This document shows positions 25,977-51,949 of a DNA stretch of 64,000 bases, piece by piece. Origin of the DNA: Castor canadensis (lineage: Eukaryota > Chordata > Mammalia > Rodentia > Castoridae); assembly GCF_047511655.1 (NCBI RefSeq), contig NC_133389.1, positions 157,495,973 to 157,559,972 of the forward strand. Direction: 5' to 3'. A model generated the notes under the pieces. The model did no database searches. It saw only the letters and a list, made by a program, of their open reading frames with translations, and was not told the origin of the DNA. The position numbers and the translations under genes are program-made. The number at the start of each line of letters is the position of its first letter. Positions within the stretch are counted from its first letter, which is position 1.

Positions 25977-27483
25977 TTTTCATTTTTCTTTTATTATTCA
26001 TGTGTGCATACAAGGCTTGGTTCATTTCTCCCCCCTGCCCCCACCCCCTCCCTTACCACCCACTCCACCCCCTCCCACTCCCCCCCCCTCAATACCCAGC
26101 AGAAATTATTTTGCCCTTATTTCTAATTTTGTCGTAGAGAGAGTATAAGCAATAATAGGAAGGAACAAGGGGTTTTGCTGGTTGAGATAAGGATAGCTAT
26201 ACAGGGCATTGACTCACATTGATTTCCTGTGCGTGGGTGTTACCTTCTAGGTTAATTCTTTTTGATCTAACCTTTTCTCTAGTTCCTGGTCCCCTTTTCC
26301 TATTGGCCTCAGTTGCTTTAAGGTATCTGCTTTAGTTTCTCTGCGTTAAGGGCAACAAATGCTAGCTAGTTTTTTAGGTGTCTTACCTATCCTCACCCCT
26401 CCCTTGTGTGCTCTCGCTTTTATCATGTGCTCATAGTCCAATCCCCTTGTTGTGTTTGCCCTTGATCTAATGTCCACATATGAGGGAGAACATACGATTT
26501 TTGGTCTTTTGAGCCAGGCTAACCTCACTCACAATGATGTTCTCCAATTCCATCCATTTACCAGCGAATGATAACATTTCGTTCTTCTTCATGGCTGCAT
26601 AAAATTCCATTGTGTATAGATACCACATTTTCTTAATCCATTCGTCAGTGCTGGGACATCTTGGCTGTTTCCATAACTTGGCTATTGTGAATAGTGCCGC
26701 AATAAACATGGATGTGCAGGTGCCTCTGGAGTAACAGTCTTTTGGGTATATCCCCAAGAGTGGTATTGCTGGATCAAATGGTAGATCGATGTCCATCTTT
26801 TTAAGTAGCCTCCAAATTTTTTTCCAGAGTGGTTGTACTAGTCTACATTCCCACCAACAGTGTAAAAGGGTTCCTTTTTCCCCGCATCCTCGCCAACACC
26901 TGTTGTTGGTGGTGTTGCTGATGATGGCTATTCTAACAGGGGTGAGGTGGAATCTTAGTGTGGTTTTAATTTGCATTTCCTTTATTGCTAGAGATGGTGA
27001 GCATTTTTTCATGTGTTTTCTGGCCATTTGAATTTCTTCTTTTGAGAAAGTTCTGTTTAGTTCACATGCCCATTTCTTTATTGGTTCATTAGTTTTGGGA
27101 GAATTTAGTTTTTTAAGTTCCCTGTATATTCTGGTTATCAGTCCTTTGTCTGATGTATAGTTGGCAAATATTTTCTCCCACTCTGTGGGTGTTCTCTTCA
27201 GTTTAGAGACCATTTCTTTTGATGAACAGAAGCTTTTTAGTTTTATGAGGTCCCATTTATCTATGCTATCTCTTAGTTGCTGTGCTGCTGGGGTTTCGTT
27301 GAGAAAGTTCTTACCTATACCTACTAACTCCAGAGTATTTCCTACTCTTTCTTGTATCAACTTTAGAGCTTGGGGTCTGATATTAAGATCCTTGATCCAT
27401 TTTGAGTTAATCTTGGTATAGGGTGATATACATGGATCTAGTTTCAGTTTTTTGCAGACTGCTAACCAGTTTTCCCAGCAGTT
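25977..27483 (-). mobile_element. 5'-truncated L1 LINE inserted in a DYNLL1 pseudogene
   Basis: The insertion is about 1.5 kb, starts with a T-run on the plus strand and carries the same C-rich 3' UTR and ORF2 C-terminus as the L1 at 21.2-24.6 kb, with few differences. The duplicated target TGTCCACATTTTTT is found at 25963-25976 and 27484-27497. Both copies therefore belong to a fairly young subfamily. Confidence 0.88.
26467..27483 (-). pseudogene. L1 ORF2 C-terminal fragment, 5'-truncated
   Basis: The open frame covers roughly the last 340 residues of ORF2 without interruption, from [17 protein letters not shown] to SLICGH. It includes the cysteine-rich stretch [20 protein letters not shown] near its middle. 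It lacks endonuclease and reverse transcriptase domains, so it cannot act on its own. Upstream, the open frame runs on into DYNLL1 pseudogene sequence in a different reading frame by chance. Confidence 0.8.
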
Positions 27484-27527
27484 TGTCCACATTTTTTGAT
27501 CATGGCCAAAAGGCCATGGCCACACAT

Positions 27528-30017
27528 AGTTACCACAGGCTGACTGTACTGGTTCTCTGGGGGAGGTGCTGTCTTCTTTTCATTTTGAATATGAACAATT
27601 CATTCTGACTACTAAGTAGGTAATGTGGGAGCTAATATACTGCCATTCTGAAGACATGGTGGGTCCTAAATCCCTCCTCTGGGCTCTGACTCAGGGAGCT
27701 TGTGAGGCAGCTGCAGCAGGCCCAGTGCTTTTCCAGCATGAGCCTAAGGACATGGAGTAGATTAACCATGTGCCACTGATACCACTGAACCCTGTGAGCT
27801 CACTGCAACTGTGGAAGAGGTCAAGGATTAAATCGCTCCTAGTATAGATAAAAATGTTGCTTATCTCACTACAGCTTTAGGACATTGGAAAAATGTGTTT
27901 ATGAAAAATGAGACTAAAGTTAACTCTAAATCAATTGTGAATGGCATTCCTGCTATGATAGAAAAGGATCACACTAAGACACTGGAACAAAACCAGTGAC
28001 TCAAAACCCAAGCTTCTGATACCCAGAACTGGTGCAGGTGGAGGACCTGATCAGTAAGAGAAATACCTGTGGCTCTTATGTGACACTGATTTCTCAAGAA
28101 TGTCAGAAATAGAGGACATAGTCAAATTTGTTTCTTGGGTGAATTGGGTTCAAAGACATAAGAAAAGAAAAAACTACTAGAAAGATGGAAAAAACAGATT
28201 CAAAACTTTGACTGATCTCTAAGTTGTAAGTCTTCATGGAATAGTATAGGGTGTTGCAACTCATAGGAATAAACAAGTCGGCAACACCTAAGCTATTTCA
28301 AACAAACAAACAAAAAAACAGAAACAGGATCAAAGTAAACGGACTCACCAACTAATACAAGCTAAAGGAGAGACTGCAACTGGAAAATATGGAAAATGTT
28401 ACATAGGTGAGAGTAGTTCTGGGAAATTAGAATCCAAATGCAGTGTAATGCTGTAACATGATAATGCTCTCATGTTGCTTAAACATTTTGGACTTCACCT
28501 GGGAAATTCATAGTGCCAAAGCCCTATGGGCAATGATGGAAAAATTCTTGAAGCCAGAAAAAAGTAGGAAAAAAATTTGAAACTGGAAAAAATTTGGTGA
28601 CTTGAAAATGTGATTTAGTTATAATATGTTGTGAAGCTTAACCTCTTTACGTATAAATAATGTGCAAGGCATTATTTCCACACAAAACAAAACACAGCGA
28701 GGTCAACCAGGAAAGCAATATTCTCATGCAGAAATCAAATAAAAGCTTTAAATCCAAACACTGCTCATAGGAAAGTGTCATGGCTTCATTAAATTGAAGG
28801 AATGAAGATCCAAAAAGCCAGTGTTGCTATGCAAAATACTTAGTGCACAGTTCAGTTGAAATTACTGGATATTCCAGTCGAAGGACAAAGCATCTCCTTA
28901 GAGAACAGCTTTCTAGCTTGTATTTGATAAGGTTAAATATGATGTGACTGGAATTGGGTTCCTCTATCAAAGTAAAGCAGAAGGCTTTGTCAGGAAGGTG
29001 CACCTGAGTGGAGAGAAAGTTCTTGAATTTGTACCTGGAGAATGTGGTCCTCTGCTTTTGACCCAAGGGGTTTCAGAAGAGTTTTCCTCATACATTTACA
29101 AAGTTTTACTGTTAAAAATGCATACAGTAAACCAGCAGAAAAAAATATATCTTAATAAGGTATTACAAGGCACTGTTGTTATTGTGACCCTTGTAACAAA
29201 ATGGAGCACTGCCCTGAAGCCCTCCAGTGCCTGGCCCAGTTGTACTCTGCCCTGCCCTCGTTTTCATAGCACCTGGCTCCTTATTACTTTACAAATGGGG
29301 AAAACAAGGCAACAACACTTTACCCAAATGAACAAAACTAACTTCACCAATACAGTGACAAACCAACATTAAGCAACTTTCCCCTTTTCCCCAACATTGT
29401 ATACTCAGGATGCAATGTTGTATCAGTAGTATTTCCGGTAAAAATAGGTGACTTGAATAAAATTGCAAGGAAACATCAACAAAACCCAAGCTAAGGGACT
29501 TTCTACAAAATGACTAGTGTTGGACCTCAGAAGAATGATGTTCCAAATACTGGTGCTTTGATGCTGGGAGGCCTTAGAATTTACCTCAGAATCAAGGTCT
29601 CTCTGGCCTGTCTTTGGTCCCCCACCCTTTTTCATCCCCCAGCACAAGGATTCTGCAAGTTCCTTTATCTACATGATCTGATCTTCAAAAGAGGAAGACA
29701 GTGATTTGTCTTTAGTGTTTTTCCTGAACCAGAGAGGCATAAAGACTAAATTCACTGGAGTATCCTGGGGGAAAAAATTGAAGTCTGTCAAATACCATTG
29801 CCCTCTATTTTGGTTCCATAGAAAACCAGTCCAATAGAGAATCTACGGTCTGTTCTGTAGGTTCAATGGACTTTATCCCAGGCCGTGTATGTTCTCCAAC
29901 CCCATGGAGTTCCCCTAAAAATCATTTCCTACTCCCCACACTCCATTCCCCTCTGCCCTATAGAAAAAGGAGTATGTAAATTTCTGAATCCTGTAGGGCT
30001 AGTGGGTAATTACAACC
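27528..30017. other. 2.5 kb with no recognised repeat or gene
   Basis: This stretch between the DYNLL1 pseudogene and the A/C satellite holds only short frames (for example 28944-29372 plus, 142 residues) with no recognisable domain. It may hold old retroviral or unique sequence that I cannot identify. Confidence 0.4.
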
Positions 30018-31140
30018 CCCCCCCCACACATCACACAACACACACACCACACACCACACACACCACACACACACCGCACACCACACACACACACCACACA
30101 CCACACACACACCACACACACCACACACACACACCACACTCACACCACACACACACCACACACCACACACACACACACCACACACCACACACACACACCA
30201 CACACACACACACACCACACTCACACCACACACACACCACACACCACACACACACACCACACACCACACACACCACACACACACCACACACCACACACAC
30301 CACACACCACACACACACCACACACACCACACACACACACCACACTCACACCACACACACACCACACACACACCACACACCACACACACACACACACCAC
30401 ACACCACACACACACCACACACCACACACACACACCACACACCACACACACCACACACACACCACACACCACACACACCACACACACACCACACACCACA
30501 CACACACCACACACACCACACACACCACACACACACACCACACTCACACCACACACACACCACACACCACACACACACACACACCACACACCACACACAC
30601 ACCACACACACACCACACACACACCACACACCACACACACACCACACACCACACACACAACACACACACACCACACACCACACACACAACACACACACCA
30701 CACTCACACACCACACACACATACCACACACACATACCACACCACACACCACACACACATACCACACACACATACCACACACACACCACACACACACCAC
30801 ACACACACCTCACACACACACCTCACACACCACACACACATACCACACACACATACCACACCACACACACACCACACACACACCAAACACCACACACACA
30901 CCACACACACACCACACCCACACTACACACACACACCACACACACACCACACCCACACCACACACACACACCACACACACACACCACCCACACACACCAC
31001 ACACAAACACCACACTCACACCACACACATACCACACCACACTCACACCACACACACACCAAACACCACACACACCACACACACCACACACAGATACCAC
31101 ACCCCTCCCCCCCACACCACAGCACACACACACACATACA
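30018..31140. repeat. 1.1-kb A/C-only satellite (CA)n/CAC variant array
   Basis: The plus strand is almost purely A and C, alternating CACACA runs with CACAC-CACAC joints (phase shifts by an extra C) plus scattered T. There are higher-order blocks: CACACTCACACC recurs near 30135, 30217, 30345 and 30541, and CACACATACCACAC clusters near 30.72-30.86 kb. Long open frames on both strands (His/Thr/Pro-rich on plus, Val/Cys-rich on minus) are translations of this repeat and are not genes. Confidence 0.95.
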
Positions 31141-31399
31141 CGTTTTCTTTTTCCACATTAACAAATTTGAATCCTTTTCTCTTATTTAATTTGTCTGTTT
31201 ATTCCAGTGAAACTTCAGAAGGAGTAGGGGAAATTTTCCTTTGCCCCAGACTAGTCTGTATTAAAAAAAAATTAAGATATCAAAAGGCAAAGAAAGGGTG
31301 AGGAACTGTTTGAGATAAAAGGAGACATAGGGTATGAAAATAAAAGGAAAATCAGGATGAAAGCCACATTGAATGAAGGAGCTTTTTAAAATGGAGTTT

Positions 31400-31465
31400 G
31401 GGGCAAGGGGTGTAGCTCAGTGTAGAGCACTTGCCTACACTGCATGGGATCTGGGTTCCTCCCCA
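31400..31465 (+). repeat. ID-like SINE, degraded
   Basis: GGGTGTAGCTCAGTGTAGAG then GATCTGGGTTCCTCCCC. Confidence 0.7.
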
Positions 31466-32010
31466 TTAATGAAATAGGACTTATCCACATATCTAGATAT
31501 AGTCTGGGAATTTGGGAATGTGAGCCATTGTCATCACCCTTTGCCTGGAGGCATCTGGAATGGCCAGATCATTATTTTGTGTCCAGAGACTCAGATGTAT
31601 GTGGAGATGTTATTGGACTCGTGTTTTACAGACATTTTTGCTAAGTATATACAATCTGTTCTTTGTCTTCTATCCATCACACAGCCCTGGTTCTTTCTCA
31701 ATATCCTATAGGTTTCCTACATAAGAATTCTTACCACTTTTCAATAAATTAGTATCCCATATTTTGTCTTTTCCAGAACACTGATTTATGTGAATGTGAA
31801 TGCTTCCTGAATGCAATTCCTAAGACCACAAAAAACTTTCAGTTTCTGATTTAGGATTGAGCAACTAGAGACATGACAGTTAAATGCAGTGGATGTCCTA
31901 GACTGGATTCTGGAGGGTGAGAGTGGAAGCTGTAAAAAATTATTTTCTTAGTTGTAGAATTTTTTTTTTTTGAATAGATTGCATTTTGTTAATGTTAAAT
32001 ATAGTATATA

Positions 32011-32014
32011 TGTG

Positions 32015-32066
<52 letters not shown>
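32011..32066. repeat. (TA)n microsatellite
   Basis: About 22 perfect TA units lie at 32017-32060 with TG-containing edges. The run adjoins an antisense composite SINE. Confidence 0.95.
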
Positions 32067-32067
<1 letters not shown>

Positions 32068-32079
32068 GTTTACAGTCAG

Positions 32080-32345
32080 TAGTGGGGTTTGAACAGTTGT
32101 TGTGCACTTGAACTCTAGCCATTTTTGCTTTATTTTTCAGGTAGGGTCTCATGCTTTTGCTGGGAGCTGACCATCCTCCTACTTCTGCCTCCCATATAGC
32201 TGGGGATATAGGCATGTGCCACCACACCTGGCTTATTTTTTGAGATAGAAGCTTACTATCTCCCTTCCTTCTCACCCTGCTGACCTCTGAGATCTTCTCA
32301 TGTCTGTCTCCCGAATAGCTGGGATTACAGGTGTGCATGACTATG
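32080..32345 (-). repeat. composite SINE (B1-B1-ID), antisense
   Basis: An ID-like part (CAGTAGTGGGGTTTGAACAG) is followed by two antisense B1-like monomers, the second ending GGGATTACAGGTGTGCATGA. It abuts the (TA)n run, which may have replaced its A-tail. Confidence 0.75.
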
Positions 32346-33299
32346 CTAACTAAATTTTCTAATTTTGGTAATTGTATTATAGTTATATGAGAATGTCCTT
32401 GGGTTTTTTTGTTTTATTTTGTTTTGTTTTGGGGTGGTGGGTGTGGGCAAGAAGATTCCACATCGAAGTACCTAGGGGTAAAGGGGCAAAATATCCTCAA
32501 ATTATTCTAAAGTGGTTCAGGAAAAATGTGTGTGTGTGCGTGACAGAGAATAATATACCAAATGGTGCAATAGTAAATTTTTCTCACACTCATCTTATAA
32601 TTTTTCTGAAGTTTGGAATAATGCCAAAATTGAAAGTTATAAAGAATGCTACAATGACAACATTCTCCTCTTGTAGAGTCTGAGGCAGTATCCACATTCA
32701 GAGTTCTTCAGGTTTCTTGTCCCAGAAGAATTAGCAGTTTGGAAGCTATACTGTCCCTAGTATCAAAAACAGGAATTATGAAATAAAATCTGTTAGAAAG
32801 CCAATGAAAAGCACAAAACTTTTATCAGTACTGATATAAATGTCCAAAGTCTTCTTTCATATTTTTTATATTAGTTTCTAATCTTATCCCCTTCTTAACA
32901 TAGAGTAAGATCCTTAATTTAGGGGAAAGTTTTATTAAATAAATATCCCAACAGTAGGCAGGCGGTCATCATTCAGTTTTTTTTCGAAGTATTTTATGTA
33001 TCAGGCAAGCACACAGAGGAACTGTGATTGTTAAGATTAAAATTTTTAAAATTTAAGTATTTTCAGTTAAAAATTCCTCCTAAGAAACAGTATGTGTGAA
33101 ACTTAGAGAATTTCAAAGACTGGAACTGTTTTCCTCTCTGTCCCTGGATCCTGCTGCCATCAGTGTTTTGCTATAGAGCATTTATTTTCCAGGTCAGTCA
33201 TGCTGACCCTCCAGCTGTTAAAATAAACCATTAGCCTGTGGGTGCTTTGGTCAGCATCTGTGCAACTGCTGATTATTTTAGCATGTTAACTGGTTCTTG

Positions 33300-33602
33300 G
33301 CTAGAGACAATCCTGGTAGACACTGGACAGGCAGAGATCGGGAGGATTGTGGTTCAAGGCCAGCGTGTGTGGGGGGGATGGTGAGTTGGCAAGATCCCAT
33401 CTCAACCAACAAGCCAGGTTGAATGGTGAATGGGAAGTATAGACAGGAGGACTGCACCCTGAGGCCAACTCTGGGAAAAAATGCAAGTCCTATCTGAAAA
33501 ACAATTAAAAAGCACAACTGGTTTGGGTACAGATCAAGAGATAGAGCTCCTGCCTACTAAGTGTGAGGCCCTTAGTTAAAACCCCAGTACCACCAAAAAG
33601 AA
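33300..33602 (+). repeat. composite SINE (B1-B1-ID)
   Basis: Two B1-like monomers (marks GGAGGATTGTGGTTCAAGGC and GACAGGAGGACTGCACCCTG) are followed by an ID-like unit ending CCCAGTACCACCAAAAAG. Confidence 0.8.
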
Positions 33603-34117
33603 AGAACTCCCACCCTAAAGAGATTATACCCCATTCTTTTCCCAGCACCTCTGCTCCAGCCAGATCTTTATTTTTTCCCACCTAAAGTACTACAATGGCC
33701 CCCTAAGTGATCTTCCTCCTTCAACTGCATCCACCATTCTACCTCTCACTACCCATTCTTTATAAAAGCTGCTCAGAATGCTACTTTTAAAAGTAAAACT
33801 ATGATCACTTCCCTTCTTTCTTAAAAGTCATCAATGGCTCCTTATTAACCTAGCCTATAAGGTAATACCTAAACTCCTCAGCATGTGCAGAGATAGAATC
33901 TGTTCTTTAATACTCTACAATTACTCCTTTAGTTCTATCTTTGATCATCCTCATTCCAGACAGATCCAGCTCTGTCTGTTTACTTTTGTTTCCTCCGCAG
34001 TAAACTTCTTGCAAGAGATTTTTTTTTTTTCAAGTAAATTCCTTTGGCTAGAACACATCCTGGAGCTTGACATCTAAGCACACACAATAAAAGAAAAAAA
34101 ACAAAAAAAACTCAGAA

Positions 34118-34934
34118 GTCATTAGCAACTTAATTTTAATTAAAATTAACAGTTCAGATGAAGAATAGGACTGAATAGTGTTTAATATCAACCTCTGGGA
34201 AATCACATTTATATAAAAGAAATAAAATGGGCCAGCAGAAATCCAAAAAAGGTGCAGCTTACATTATTGCACACGGATGAAGTATGCTATTTAGGGGTAG
34301 CATAATACTCAGGCCAGGCCTGGATGAGGAAGAGACAAACACAGAGGCAAACCTCTAGGCAGTACTCATTCTGGATTCTGAACTGGTCTCAAAATACATA
34401 GCACAATGGACACATTCAATAAGTTCTGCACAAAAATGACGGCAGTGTCTTTAACACATTTTAGCAACACTCATACACTCTTTTCCAATCATGTGCAAGT
34501 TCAGTGACAGCTATACCTCGCATAACAGGACACCCGTAACACCAAAACCTCCCAGTGCCCATAGTTAGGGATACAGGGGAAGAGAGTAAATTTCTTCTGT
34601 ACACATATTTTATCCTTTTGAGCACTCTTGATTTTGGTCATTTCCATCTGAACATGAGAAAAAGGTGACAGTATGAATGAGTACCAACGTAATTCCTAGG
34701 TGTTTCTAGAAAATAAAGTACAGCTTTTAAAGGCTCCCTGCCACACTCATGAGGGTGGCAATAACTGTATGAATAAGAAAAAGACTGTAAACTTATAGAA
34801 AAGATCAACTCTCTCTTCAAAACAAATTACAAAACTGATTTTGTCATTACTCTTGAGTGTTATAAAAAAAAAAAATTGTAAACCTGTGGACCTAGTTACC
34901 AAAAACACTTGTTTTCCTAAGCCCAGGTATGGCC
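34118..34934 (-). other. IDH1: IDH1 3' untranslated region (end approximate)
   Basis: Read on the minus strand, the sequence after the stop continues without a splice donor-acceptor pair I can support, down to a poly(A) signal near 34138. The implied UTR is about 0.8 kb, similar to the human gene as I recall it. The exact cleavage base is inferred from the signal only. Confidence 0.75.
34135..34140 (-). terminator. IDH1: IDH1 poly(A) signal ATTAAA
   Basis: The plus strand reads TTTAAT, so the minus strand carries ATTAAA. About 20-45 nt further along the transcript lies a T-rich stretch (34085-34110 read in reverse), as expected of a downstream U/GU-rich element. Cleavage probably falls around 34112-34125. 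No better AATAAA lies between it and the stop codon. Confidence 0.65.
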
Positions 34935-48969
<14,035 letters not shown>

Positions 48970-49344
48970 CTATTGACTACTAAAAGAACAATTCATAATA
49001 GCAGTTGCATTAAACAGCTAGTAACAATATTACATTAGAAGTGAGTGCCTTCTTTGTATGAGTCACTGTTATGTGGTATCTGAATCAGTTCTACAAGACA
49101 ACCCTGAATGATAGGAATTGTTTCCCATTTTATTTTAGAAAAAAATAGCTTTGCCAAGACCACCTGGCTAGAATATGAGGGAGTCTGACCCCATAATATG
49201 CCCTGAACAATGCAATCATTATTCTCAACTATTGCCTTGTCTTAGAAAATGAGATTATTTCCACAATATTTCTACCTAATTCCTTACTTTACTGGGTTCA
49301 CAAGATGAGCAGGGTGACTAGGGGTAGCCCTCTCTTTTAAGAAG

Positions 49345-49455
49345 ACTGCTTTGGCTGGATTTGGTGGCACATATTTGTAATCATGGTACTTCAAAGACAG
49401 AGGCAGAAGGGTCATGAGTTCAGGACTAGGCTGGGCTAACTTTAAAAAAAGTGAA
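49345..49455 (+). repeat. B1-like SINE, IDH1 intron 2
   Basis: GGCTGGATTTGGTGGCACAT then GTCATGAGTTCAGGACTAGG match a diverged B1 monomer. Confidence 0.75.
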
Positions 49456-49717
49456 AGATGAAGAGTTCTGATGGAGCTCTGCTATCCTAGAGACAACACA
49501 GACTCAGAGACGTGGAGCTACATACAAAAGTGACTTCCCAATTAGACAACTCTGGATATAGAAGGGCCACACCTAGCACCTAAGCATGTCTGTCATGTAC
49601 CTTGGTGCCCCAACTCCTGCAGTGTTCCTCTGGCTGTTCACTGGCAAGGGTAAGCTGCTAGTGGGTGGGTTGGAGAAGTGGCATTATAGGGAGACATGTC
49701 ACTTTAAAAATGGAGTG

Positions 49718-49806
49718 TGAGGCTAGGGGTATGGCTTGAGTGGTAGAGTGCTTGCCTGACAAGCAAGGTCCTGAGTTCAAATCCCAGTGCTGCCAAAAGA
49801 AAAAAA
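49718..49806 (+). repeat. ID-like SINE, IDH1 intron 2
   Basis: GGCTAGGGGTATGGCTTGAG to GAGTTCAAATCCCAGTGCTG with an A-rich tail. Confidence 0.9.
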
Positions 49807-50308
49807 GAGTGAGTGGATAATAAATACTAATCAATCCGATTCTCAGAAAGGGCGAAGGCAGATCCTTTGGAAGAAGTGAAACTATAAGGCTTCAAAGAAG
49901 GCCATGTCCTATGCTTATTTCCCAAGAGGCAAAGGAGGCCCTAAGCTGGCTAAAAGTATCTGTTCCTTTTCATGGCACTCTTACTGTATTTTTCTTCCAG
50001 TAACACATCTGCAAAATGCTTTTATCCCCTTCAGTTGTAGCTGAGGACTGGAAAGTAGGGAGGACATTAAAAAAAAATTATTAAGTGTGCTCTTTCTATG
50101 ACTTAATCATTTCCTTTCCTTTATTTGTGTAGCTATTCAGCAACCTTTATTGACTGCTAATCAAGATTATCTCCACCTTCATGGAGCTGGTATTGTGATA
50201 GGGAAGGCAACAGGGAAGTTAGAATGAGGTGCAGTACAGTGTTTGATGCCACCCAATATCCATACCCACTTCTCCTTTCAATCAGACTCTAGGCTCTGCT
50301 CAGGCATC

Positions 50309-50338
50309 CAAAAAAAAAAAAAAAAAAAAAAAAGAAAA
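50309..50338. repeat. poly(A) run
   Basis: About 24 A residues then GAAAAAG lie in IDH1 intron 2, without a clear SINE body before them. Confidence 0.8.
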
Positions 50339-51547
50339 AGGTAAGAAGCCTAAAACAGTCTCTCTTGAAAAGTTGACCTAAGGTAATTTGGCCTTTAAAT
50401 TAACATGTTATTATTAGTAGGCAAAGTCTCAGTTTCTTGTGACAAGCCAGAATATATCCACAACTCTCAGGTCCATTTTTCACTTCCCAAATTTATAATT
50501 CTAGAATTCTGCTTAATAGTGTTAAGAATATACCCTAGATCACTGTTGAGGACCTTTCTGGAATTCAAGTAGAATAAGAGAAATGAACAAACTGGTGCAG
50601 ATGAACTAATTATTTTCTATCAGTAATTTCAAGAATAATTTATGCTACAGCTTAAAGTATATGACTCAGTCATGTTTAATCCCACTGTCATACCTGGCCT
50701 TGGTTTACAAGCAAACAAAATAAAACAAGAAGAGAGGTAGCAAACTTATCTGGGTTTCAGTATTCCATTTTCATGGCCATAATATTACACAACAAGTATG
50801 ACTTGGCTATTTTTCCTTGATGGCAAGTACAATGAACAGAAGATCAGATCTACTTAGTGTCAAAACTGAGTGACAGTGGTTTTTCTTAAGTTCATTATTT
50901 CCTTCTCAGTGAAAGCAAACATAGTTTGTGTGACAATCTTTCTACATCTCATATTGTATAACTAAAACATCCCAGCTTTTCCTCCCATTATTTATCCATT
51001 AATTTTTAAGCTCTATTGTCACCACAACATAGGGCATGACTGTATTTTCCTGGATTTGACTTCCATGGAATGGGCTTTAGTTCCCACCAAACTCTATGCA
51101 TCCTTGGGCCTCAATTTTTGTCTTCAACTCGGATTTCTAAAGGAAGGAGTGCTCCAAGCTCAAGAGCCACGTTTATTTATTCAGTCTAAAAGCAGCTGAA
51201 TTCCAAACTCCTGACATGCTTGTGCAATTCCAGAAAATAAATCTGGAATAACAATACAGAGTAGTTCAAGCAAAAAAAGAGCCCTCTGCCCTATTTAATT
51301 TTCACCAATCTCAAGCTTTTAGCCAAATTTTCTTTCAGCTGAGTTCAAGAACTAAAATTTCTGGGTAAAAGTACACTTTTGCAGAGAAGAAACATGACTA
51401 CAAGAAATAAGGAAGCAGTTACTGTGTACTGTTGGAAACACTCCTGATTTACTCCCTTGATGAGCCTACGCTTGCTCCCAGGACCAACTAACCATAGTGT
51501 TGCCACATCAAAGAAAGCACAGAAGAGGAGGAGACTGTAATTCTCAC

Positions 51548-51606
51548 CTTTCTAGTCACCCCAACTCCTCTCAGTCTTGCAGTCTCAACTGAATGCAGTT
51601 TATCGC
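51548..51606 (-). other. IDH1: IDH1 exon 2 (5' UTR, non-coding)
   Basis: The exon is bounded by acceptor TTTCTTTTAG and donor AAAG|GTGAGA. Its sequence starts GCGATAAACTGCATTCAGTT and closely matches the 5' UTR segment that precedes the start exon in human IDH1 mRNA as I remember it. It contains no ATG that would compete with the exon 3 start. Confidence 0.88.
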
Positions 51607-51949
51607 CTAAAAGAAAACAAACAGAAAGTTTTAACATACAAAATAACCCTGTCAGAAGGATTTAGCTATTTTTTTTAAATATCGCCAGCCAGCCCAGTTT
51701 ATCTGGTTTAAAGTACAGCGTTTAGTGTACCCAGTGGGACAAAGGGCAGTTTGAAGCCCGCAGGCACCTTCCAAATAAAGGTCTATGGCGTGCAAGTATC
51801 TCTGTGCACACTTCTCAGGGTGCATCCAAGGGCGTGTTGTTAGCGGGTCTTGGGGTTTGCATGTCCTCTCATGACACGCTAACGTCCTTGTGGCCATTGT
51901 GCAGGACTTCTGCAACCCAAGCTATCTGGGTCCCTCCAGCCAGATCTCC

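Larger units (their letters stand above)
25789..27527 (-). pseudogene. DYNLL1: DYNLL1 (dynein light chain LC8) processed pseudogene, split by L1
   Basis: DYNLL1 is the small dimeric LC8 hub of dynein and many other complexes. Read on the minus strand, 27527-27498 starts with ATG TGT and then ATGATCAAAAA; after the L1, 25976-25789 continues as a nearly collinear copy of the LC8 coding sequence. Recognisable pieces include DMSEE, QQD, VEC, LEKYN, AAHI, DKKYN and THETKH-like sequence. SEE and VEC favour DYNLL1 over DYNLL2. No introns are present, there is a stop in frame after the YFSS segment, a small insertion near the start, and the last ~20 codons and 3' UTR are missing: the copy stops in an ID-like SINE at 25789-25794. 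It is not functional. The interruption by the L1 occurred later, as shown by the duplicated target site. Confidence 0.8.

Noticed and set aside
28944-29372. 142-residue plus-strand frame
   Set aside because: No recognisable domain, no Kozak context of note and no splice signals; length is within chance for 64 kb.
30018-31140. CRISPR-like repeat array
   Set aside because: There are no fixed-length repeats separated by unique spacers, only a simple-sequence satellite, and the DNA is mammalian.
29885-31189. 434-residue His/Thr/Pro-rich open frame and overlapping minus-strand Val/Cys/Gly-rich frames
   Set aside because: They are translations of an A/C-only satellite. Several frames on both strands are open at once, and there is no codon bias, domain or splice evidence.
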